A DNA stretch of 64,000 bases, from positions 31,941-95,940 of the forward strand of contig CBFHAI010000013.1 of NCBI GenBank assembly GCA_965653565.1, read 5' to 3'. Position 1 is the stretch's first letter. Every line of letters starts with the position of its first letter. A model generated the notes under the pieces. It worked only from the letters and a program-made list of their open reading frames with translations. It was not told where the DNA came from and searched no databases. Positions 57,993-64,000 of this stretch are shown in pieces. Source of the DNA: JALCLA01 sp965653565. GTDB taxonomy: Bacteria > Pseudomonadota > Gammaproteobacteria > Xanthomonadales > Xanthomonadaceae. Made by a program: the position numbers and the translations under genes.

Positions 57993-58901
57993 ATGAACGA
58001 CGGCGTCGCCTCGTTGATTCCCGCCACGCTGCGCCCTTGTCTGGCGCGTCTGCGCATCGCGGCGCGCCTGCCGCCGCCACCGGGTCCGCTCGGCCACAAT
58101 GCGAGCCGGCAGCGCGGCCAGGGTCTCGAATTTTCCCAATATCGCGCTTATGAACACGGCGACGAACCGCGCCATATCGATTGGAAACTGTTCGCGCGTT
58201 CCGATCGCTATTTCGTGCGCGAAGCCGAGAGCGAAGCCGGCCTCGCCGTGTGGGTGGTGCTCGATGCCACCGCATCGATGCTGCAGGCCGATCACGACGC
58301 GCCCGGGCGCGACAAGTTCTCCGCCGCGCGCGCGCTGGCCGCGTCGACGCTGGAAATCGCGCTGCGGCAGGGCGACCGATTCGGTCTGCTGATCGTCGGC
58401 GACCGTGCGCTCGACTGGGTGCCGCTCGGCCGCGGCGCGCGGCATCGCGATCGCTGCACGCTGGCGCTGCTGCGCGCGCAATGCCGCGGCGAATGGCCGG
58501 CGCTCGCCGCGCTGCGCAGCGCGTGGGCGCGGATCGATCCGGCCGCCGTCGTCGTGATGCTGGGCGACAGCTTCGATGAAACCTCTACCGAATTCGCGCT
58601 GCAACTGGCAGCGACGCGGCGCGACGTGCGCAGCATCGCGATCACCGCGGTCGACGAGCGCGATTTCGCGTTGCGCGGCGCGTATGCCTTCGAGGATCCC
58701 GAAACCGGCGAACGTATCGAAACCGATTCGGCGCAGGCGCGTGCCGGTTTTCGTCAGCGATTCGCCGAAGCGCGCGCGAAGCTCGACCGACGGCTCGCGT
58801 CTGGCGGCGTCCGGCACATCGAATACGTGCTCGACCAGTCGCTCGAACGCGCCTTGCGCGCCGCGCTCGGCGATGCGCGCACGGCCGGAGCCGCGCAATG
58901 A
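57993..58901 (+). CDS. DUF58/VWA-like protein
   Basis: 302 residues. The signature YEHGDEPRHIDWKLFARSD (about 52-70) marks DUF58. A von Willebrand factor A-like fold follows, with WVVLDATASML (about 86-95) where the MIDAS Asp-x-Thr-x-Ser-like residues fall, and FGLLIVGDRALDW. No membrane helices. It partners MoxR ATPases. The ATG at 57993 was chosen over in-frame upstream codons because family similarity starts there; no strong ribosome site is seen. The stop overlaps the next start by 4 bases. Confidence 0.88.
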   Translation: MNDGVASLIPATLRPCLARLRIAARLPPPPGPLGHNASRQRGQGLEFSQYRAYEHGDEPRHIDWKLFARSDRYFVREAESEAGLAVWVVLDATASMLQADHDAPGRDKFSAARALAASTLEIALRQGDRFGLLIVGDRALDWVPLGRGARHRDRCTLALLRAQCRGEWPALAALRSAWARIDPAAVVVMLGDSFDETSTEFALQLAATRRDVRSIAITAVDERDFALRGAYAFEDPETGERIETDSAQARAGFRQRFAEARAKLDRRLASGGVRHIEYVLDQSLERALRAALGDARTAGAAQ

Positions 58902-60031
58902 GTATTGCGTGGGGCTGGCCGCTCGGTCTGCTCGCTTTGTCGGCGCTGCTGCTGCCGGTGCTGCTGCATCTGGATCGCCGTCGCACTTTGCAGACGCTGC
59001 GTTTCGCGGCCTTGCGCTGGATCGGTGAACGGCAACGCCCGCGGCGCTCGTGGCGACTGATCGAACTAACCTTGCTCGCGCTGCGTTTGTTGTTGCTCGC
59101 GGCGATTGCCTTGTGGCTCGCGCAGCCGCTGCTGCGCGGTGCGGCACGTGAACCGCAGCATTGGCTGGCCGTGGTGCCCGGTGTCGATGCGAGCGAGATC
59201 ACGCGATTGCAGCGCGACGGCCAGCACGTGGTCTGGCTGGCGCCGGATTTTCCGCGCGTGGAGGCTGCGAAACCCGCGGAATCCGGCAATATTTCCAGTC
59301 TGCTGCGCGAGTTCGATTCGACACTTTCGCCGGATGATGAGCTGACGGTGCTGCTGCCGCGCGAGTTGTCCGGACTGGATGCGCGTGCGGTAGAACTGAG
59401 TCGCGATGTCTCATGGGAAATCGCGAATACCGCGCCTTCCGCGGCGGCGTCGCTCGCGCCGGTGAAACGCACACTTGCCGTGCGCTATTCCGATCCCGAC
59501 AGTCCATCGTTGGCGATCGTTCGCGCGGCGGCGAAGGCGTGGGAAGCATCGGCGATGTTTCCGGTTGCGCTCGGTGATGCGCCGGCCTCGCAACCGATTG
59601 CCGCGCCGGCCGATGCAGTGATCTGGCTCGGTGGCGAGCCCGACGGCAGCGCGATGCAAGCTGTCGAATCCGGCGCAACCTTATTGCGGATATCGGAAAC
59701 GCCAGATAACGAAGTCGCCATCGACTTCGCGCTTGCCACACCGACGCGCGTCGGCCGCGGCAAGCTGCTGCAACTTTCCTGGCCGGTCGATGCGCGACGA
59801 AATGCGGCACTTCTCGATGCCCAGTTTCCGGCGCGATTGCATGAAGCGCTCTTCGGCACGGAGCCGATGCCATCGCGCGCTCGCGCGCAGGATGTGCGAC
59901 CAGCCACCGTAGCGGCGCAGGAACGGCAGCGCGAGTCGCCGCTGCGTCCGCAACTGGCCTGGTTGATCGCTGCGCTGTTCCTGGTCGAGCGGCTGTTCGC
60001 CAGCGGTCGCCGCCTGGCACGCGCGGCATGA
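58898..60031 (+). CDS. BatA-like membrane protein
   Basis: 377 residues. N-terminal BatA-type domain with 'LLPVLLHLDRRRTLQTLRF' and 'RWRLIELTLLALRLLLLAAIALW' (helices about 5-25 and 54-79), the Y/P-rich cytoplasmic link, a middle globular region (about 90-330) resembling a degenerate VWA domain, and a C-terminal helix (LAWLIAALFLVERLF). Member of the MoxR-DUF58-BatA membrane complex. Start and stop each overlap the adjacent gene by 4 bases. Confidence 0.85.
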   Translation: MSIAWGWPLGLLALSALLLPVLLHLDRRRTLQTLRFAALRWIGERQRPRRSWRLIELTLLALRLLLLAAIALWLAQPLLRGAAREPQHWLAVVPGVDASEITRLQRDGQHVVWLAPDFPRVEAAKPAESGNISSLLREFDSTLSPDDELTVLLPRELSGLDARAVELSRDVSWEIANTAPSAAASLAPVKRTLAVRYSDPDSPSLAIVRAAAKAWEASAMFPVALGDAPASQPIAAPADAVIWLGGEPDGSAMQAVESGATLLRISETPDNEVAIDFALATPTRVGRGKLLQLSWPVDARRNAALLDAQFPARLHEALFGTEPMPSRARAQDVRPATVAAQERQRESPLRPQLAWLIAALFLVERLFASGRRLARAA

Positions 60032-62094
60032 CGGCTTCCGCACTTGCCCGCATCGCATCGCGTGCACGCCGGCGACGCATCGCCGTGCAATGGACGTTGT
60101 GGTTGCTCTGGATTTTCGTTTCGATGTATGCCGCATGGCGTTTCGGTGGCGCCCCGTCGGCCGCGTCGATCGCCGCCCTTGGCCTTGTTGCGCTGGTGTT
60201 GCTGTCGTGGCGCTCGACGCGCGCGTTGGGTCGCGACTGGCTGGTCCGGTCGCTGGATGATCGCGAGACGGCCTTGCAGGACAGCGCCGACCTGTTGTTC
60301 GCGCCGGCAACCGCGCTCAATCCTCTCCAGACTTTGCAGCAAGCGCGAGTGCGCGCCGCGCTCGAGCGGCACGCGAGCCTCGACCTGCGCGAGCCATGGC
60401 CGCACAAGCGCATTTTCGTTTCAATGCTGGCCGCCGCTGGTGCCGCCATCGTGTTGTGTTTCTGGCAACCGACCACGTTGCAGACCGAAACCGCTTCCAC
60501 GACCGTGCCGGCAGCGCTCGAAGCGCCGCCCGCGCTGCAGTCGCTGCAAGCCACGTTGCAGGCCGCACCGCCGAAGTACACGGGTTTACCGGTGCGCCGC
60601 CTCGACGACATCGAAGGCGTGGTGGAAGAGGGCAGCGAGCTTGCCTGGGAACTGCGCTTCGCGATCGAACCGGCGGCCGCGCGATTGCGTTTCGTCGAGG
60701 GCGACGCACTGGAGCTGGCGCAGCACGAAGGCAGCTGGCGCGCGACACGAACGATTACGGCGTCGACGCTGTATCGCATCGAATTCGAGGGCGCGCCCCC
60801 GTTGCCCGAACGCGCGGCCTATCGTCTTGAAATGAAGCCCGACCTGGCGCCGCAGATCACGATGCTGCAGCCCGATAAAACGCTGACCGTGCTCGATGCC
60901 GCCACGGCGCGCTGGTCGTTGGCGTTCGATGCGATCGACGACTACGCGCTGGGCGCCGCCGAGCTCGAACTGACGCTCGCGCAGGGCAGCGGCGAGCAAG
61001 TCACCGTGAGCGAACGCCGCGTCGCACTGCGCGGCGCAGGCGATGCGCGGCGGCAGCACTTCGAACATCGCATCGATCTGACGGCGCTGGGTTTTGCGCA
61101 GGGCGACGATCTGATCGCGCGCGTGGTCGTTCGCGATCGCCGCGCGCCGAAGCCGAACATCACGCGCAGCCCGAGTTTCATCCTGCGCTGGCCACCGCCG
61201 CGCGGCGCGGACGGCACCGGCGTCGAAGGCCTGGTGCAGCAGAACATGCCCGCCTATTTCCGCAGCCAGCGACAGATCATCATCGACACCGAGGCACTGA
61301 TCGCGCAGCGTTCTAAATTGCCGGCCGACGAGTATGTCGTACGTTCCGATGTGATCGGCGCCGACCAGCGACTGCTGCGGCTGAAATACGGGCAATTCCT
61401 CGGCGAAGAGTCGGAGAGCGAGAACGAAGTCGCCGAGCATCACGACGAAGGCGGCGGCTCGGTGTTCGAGCAGGCGCACGAGCTGATGGCCGATGCCGGC
61501 CACCTGCACGATCTGCCCGAAGCCGCGACGCTGCTCGATCCCGATACGCGGCGTCTGCTGCGTTCGGCGCTCGATGCGATGTGGCAGGCCGAGCGCGAAC
61601 TGCGCACCGGCAATCCGGTAGCGGCGCTTCCGTACGAGAATCGCGCGCTCGAATTCATCAAGCGCGTGCAGCAGGCCGATCGAATCTATCTCGCGCGCGT
61701 GGGGCTGGAATTGCCGCAACTCGATGCATCGCGCCGCCTCACCGGCGAGCGGCCGGCGGCGTCGTTGCGCAATGATCCGCTGGCTGCGCACGACGCCGAC
61801 AACGTGCCGGCGCAGATGTGGAAGGCATTGCAGTACGGCACCGATCTGCCGCTAGATGCACTGGCGCAGTGGATCGACGGCGAACGCGGACGACTCGAGG
61901 ATCCGCTGTCGATGCTCGCCGAGATCGACGCACTGCGGCGCAATGCCAATTGCGGCGACTGCCGCGAACGCCTGGCGAAGCAGATTTGGTCCGTGTTGAC
62001 GCCGCCACCTGCAACACCGTCGATGCGCCCCGCGCCCGATGCGGCCGGTCGCGCGTATCTGGATGCGTTGGCACCGGCCGGAGAATCGCTGTGA
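60028..62094 (+). CDS. DUF4175-like large membrane protein
   Basis: 688 residues. Helices near the N-terminus (VQWTLWLLWIFVSMYAAW, about 20-36, and further ones at about 48-64 and 130-146) and a large soluble region with beta-rich 'PPKYTG' entry and helical, Asp/Glu-rich C-part. This resembles the DUF4175/membrane-linked subunit of MoxR operons; the family call is moderate. The C-terminal region has 'NPVAALPYENRALEFIKRVQQ', a conserved helix in such proteins. Overlaps both neighbours by ATGA/GTGA. Confidence 0.65.
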   Translation: MTASALARIASRARRRRIAVQWTLWLLWIFVSMYAAWRFGGAPSAASIAALGLVALVLLSWRSTRALGRDWLVRSLDDRETALQDSADLLFAPATALNPLQTLQQARVRAALERHASLDLREPWPHKRIFVSMLAAAGAAIVLCFWQPTTLQTETASTTVPAALEAPPALQSLQATLQAAPPKYTGLPVRRLDDIEGVVEEGSELAWELRFAIEPAAARLRFVEGDALELAQHEGSWRATRTITASTLYRIEFEGAPPLPERAAYRLEMKPDLAPQITMLQPDKTLTVLDAATARWSLAFDAIDDYALGAAELELTLAQGSGEQVTVSERRVALRGAGDARRQHFEHRIDLTALGFAQGDDLIARVVVRDRRAPKPNITRSPSFILRWPPPRGADGTGVEGLVQQNMPAYFRSQRQIIIDTEALIAQRSKLPADEYVVRSDVIGADQRLLRLKYGQFLGEESESENEVAEHHDEGGGSVFEQAHELMADAGHLHDLPEAATLLDPDTRRLLRSALDAMWQAERELRTGNPVAALPYENRALEFIKRVQQADRIYLARVGLELPQLDASRRLTGERPAASLRNDPLAAHDADNVPAQMWKALQYGTDLPLDALAQWIDGERGRLEDPLSMLAEIDALRRNANCGDCRERLAKQIWSVLTPPPATPSMRPAPDAAGRAYLDALAPAGESL

Positions 62095-63944
62095 GCGCGT
62101 GGTTCGTGTTCGATCCGGTGCTCGCGATTTCGATCGGCGCAGCGATGGGCGGCGCGGTGGTGCTGCTGTTGCTGTTTGCCCGGCGCCATCGATGGCCCTT
62201 GATCGCTTTGCAGCCCATTGCCGCCGCGTTGCTGCTGGCCGCACTTTCATTGCACGACGGGACGCATCCGGCCGCACTGTTCGTCATTGCAAAAAATGGC
62301 GATATTTCGGCTGTTTCCGGCAGTTTCGAAGGCGTTCCCATTGTCGCCTTGCCCGCTGCGGCAGCGAGGCCCGACGTGGAACGGACGCCGGACCTCGCGA
62401 CAGCACTGCGGCGATACCCGGACGCCGGGCACGTGCACATCGTTGGCGACGGACTCGATGAGCACGATCGCCTGGCGCTTGCAGGACGCGACGTGAGTTT
62501 CGCACCGCCGATCGCCGAGCCGGCCGCGCCGCGCATCGTCGAGATCGAAGCGCCGCAGTCCGCACAACCCGGCGCATGGTGGCAGGTGAGCGGGCGCGTG
62601 TCGGATGCGTCTGGCATGAGCTTGGAACTGCTCGATCCTGCGCAGCAGGCACTCGCAGAAGCCGTGCTCGACGAACGAGGAAGCTTTTCGCTGCCCGGTT
62701 TGTCGCACGCCGCAGGACCTGCGTTGTTCACGCTGCGGCTACGCGATGGCGAGCGCGAGATTCAATCGATGGCCCTGCCTGTCGATGCACGCGAACGGCC
62801 CCCGGTTCGCGTGCTGGTGCTGGCCGCCGCGCCCTCGCCGGAACTGAAATATCTACGCCGCTGGTCGCTCGACGCCGGCGTCGATTTCGAAAGCCGCACT
62901 GCCCTGGCGCCAACACTTTTGCAACGTCGCGGCAAGGCGACGATCGATGCGGCAGCGCTGGCGGAACTGGATCTGCTGATCGTCGACGAGCGCAGCTGGG
63001 CGCAACTCGCCGCGCAGAAGGCTGCGATCCGCAGCGCGATTGCCGATGGCTTGGGCGTTCTCGTTCGCGTCACCGGGCCGGTGCCGGCGCGCGTTGCGCA
63101 GGATTGGAACGAACTAGGCCTTGCAGCGGTTTTCGGCACCGAACGGCCGCGAAGCCTTCCATGGCGCATCGCCGGGGCCACTGAGCCGATCGAGCTGCAT
63201 GCGTGGCCGGTAACCGTCGAAAACGCCGCGCTGGTACGGGACGAAGAAGGCAAGGCGCTGGCCACATTCGCTGCATTGGGCCGCGGACGCGTCGGTTTGT
63301 GGTGGCTGACCGACACGCACCGGCTCTACACGCGCGGCGACCGCGCAAGCTACGCCACGCTGTGGGCCGAAGCGTGGTCGACGCTCGCGCGAGCGCGCGG
63401 CGCGCAGGAACTGCAAGTTAGTGAGCATCTGATAGTCGGGAACCGCGGTTCGGTCTGCGGATTTTCCACGACGACGAAGATCGAGGCTCCGTCCGGCACG
63501 GCGATCGAACTAGTAGGCGATCCGGCCGCGCGCGACTGCGCCGCGTTCTGGCCGCGGGAGTCGGGATGGCATCGCGTGCGCAGCGAGTCTGCTGCGTCCG
63601 TCGACGGCGGGACTGGTGCGCAGGAATCCGCTGTGCAGTCGGTATATGTGTATTCGCGCGATGAGGTCGAATCGTTGCTGCGATACGAAAATCGCAAGGC
63701 GACCGAAGCCTTGGTGAGTCGGAACGATGCGCCGCAGGGTGGCGGGCTGGATCGGAGTTTGTGGCGGGTGGTGTTGTTGTCTGGGTGGCTGGCGGTGATG
63801 GGGGGGATTTGGGGGCTGGAGCGGGCGGCGCGTGGTGGGAGGGAGGGTAGGACTCGTCGCCGCACACTCCGTCATTCCCGCGAAGGCGGGAATCCAGTGA
63901 CTTTGAGGCGTTCCGGTTTTCGTGATTCTTTCTCGGCGAATTGA
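62091..63944 (+). CDS. Large membrane protein of the MoxR operon
   Basis: 617 residues from the GTG at 62091 (GTGA overlap with the previous stop, GGAG upstream). Two N-terminal helices (about 7-28 and 36-53), a long beta-rich region, and a C-terminal helix (VVLLSGWLAVMGGIWGLE). It resembles the glutamine amidotransferase-like/VWA-containing membrane proteins at the end of MoxR operons; the exact family is uncertain. The last about 25 codons run through a REP element (63870-63899), giving '...RHSREGGNP...' at the protein end, a sign that the native stop has been lost or moved. Confidence 0.7.
   Translation: MSAWFVFDPVLAISIGAAMGGAVVLLLLFARRHRWPLIALQPIAAALLLAALSLHDGTHPAALFVIAKNGDISAVSGSFEGVPIVALPAAAARPDVERTPDLATALRRYPDAGHVHIVGDGLDEHDRLALAGRDVSFAPPIAEPAAPRIVEIEAPQSAQPGAWWQVSGRVSDASGMSLELLDPAQQALAEAVLDERGSFSLPGLSHAAGPALFTLRLRDGEREIQSMALPVDARERPPVRVLVLAAAPSPELKYLRRWSLDAGVDFESRTALAPTLLQRRGKATIDAAALAELDLLIVDERSWAQLAAQKAAIRSAIADGLGVLVRVTGPVPARVAQDWNELGLAAVFGTERPRSLPWRIAGATEPIELHAWPVTVENAALVRDEEGKALATFAALGRGRVGLWWLTDTHRLYTRGDRASYATLWAEAWSTLARARGAQELQVSEHLIVGNRGSVCGFSTTTKIEAPSGTAIELVGDPAARDCAAFWPRESGWHRVRSESAASVDGGTGAQESAVQSVYVYSRDEVESLLRYENRKATEALVSRNDAPQGGGLDRSLWRVVLLSGWLAVMGGIWGLERAARGGREGRTRRRTLRHSREGGNPVTLRRSGFRDSFSAN
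63870..63899. repeat. REP-type element (CGTCATTCCCGCGAAGGCGG family)
   Basis: ATTCCCGC (63874-63881), GAAG loop and GCGGGAAT (63886-63893), with the flanks CGTC and CCAGTG, match the widespread proteobacterial REP. It lies inside the 3' end of the preceding open frame, whose translated signature HSREGGNP is typical of read-through REPs. Confidence 0.85.
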
Positions 63945-64000
63945 AGCGTTCCGCTTCCCTCGGCTTTAGTTGTTGCGCCTTCGCGAGTTTCGTCCCCCTC

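Overview
The window is high-GC, densely packed chromosomal DNA from a gammaproteobacterium. It looks like the Xanthomonadales/Lysobacterales, probably a Rhodanobacteraceae-type soil or water bacterium (Dokdonella- or Tahibacter-like). The genus is inference. It rests on the rmlBACD plus xanB-type nucleotide-sugar operon, several secreted S9 and S8 peptidases, secreted proteins ending in an F-x-[ND]-G-[FL]-E tag, and intergenic GGGAATCGGG and GGACGCAGAG repeats. No rRNA, tRNA, CRISPR array, phage or transposase gene was recognised.

Layout. 1-6658: the end of an unidentified gene, then two secreted proteins, a very large beta-propeller/Ig/PKD/di-haem protein and a delta-60-type propeller. 6885-8398 (minus): a PHB-depolymerase-type esterase and a ribbon-helix-helix regulator. 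8609-13493: rmlB-rmlA-rmlC-rmlD-xanB, making dTDP-rhamnose and GDP-mannose for surface polysaccharide. 13657-20857: two secreted S9 peptidases, the second co-transcribed with an OPT-type oligopeptide transporter, interrupted by an orphan GAD-like/Tdi1-type immunity gene that looks foreign. 21413-26013: a subtilisin-like protease followed by three tandem 255-aa secreted paralogs with an exact 808-bp period. 26128-26994 (minus): an RluA-type pseudouridine synthase.

27208-33471 (minus): a signalling block with a LuxR-type regulator, then PAS-PAS histidine kinase, a single-domain response regulator, and a REC-PAS-PAS-GAF-GGDEF-EAL protein whose GGDEF site is degenerate. 33882-43502: a 3206-aa secreted beta-helix/Ig/DUF11 giant, divergent from the LuxR gene. 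43808-45592 (minus): a double DUF4394 secreted protein. 45723-52844: CorA, a DHCW-type cupin, a VOC protein, an overlapping DUF3142/TPR lipoprotein pair, and a secreted protein with repeats resembling the 808-bp paralogs.

53128-63944: one long plus-strand run, tldD-pmbA-DUF4159-moxR-DUF58-BatA-like-DUF4175-like-large membrane protein. The last four genes overlap by 4 bases at each junction. The TldD-like and DUF4159 proteins carry twin-arginine leaders while the PmbA-like partner has none, so partner-assisted export of a TldD/PmbA protease is possible. The last gene reads through a REP element at its 3' end.

The overall picture is a polymer- and peptide-degrading heterotroph with heavy investment in secretion and envelope proteins. 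Many start sites, boundaries of unrecognised domains and all regulatory calls come from reading the sequence only.
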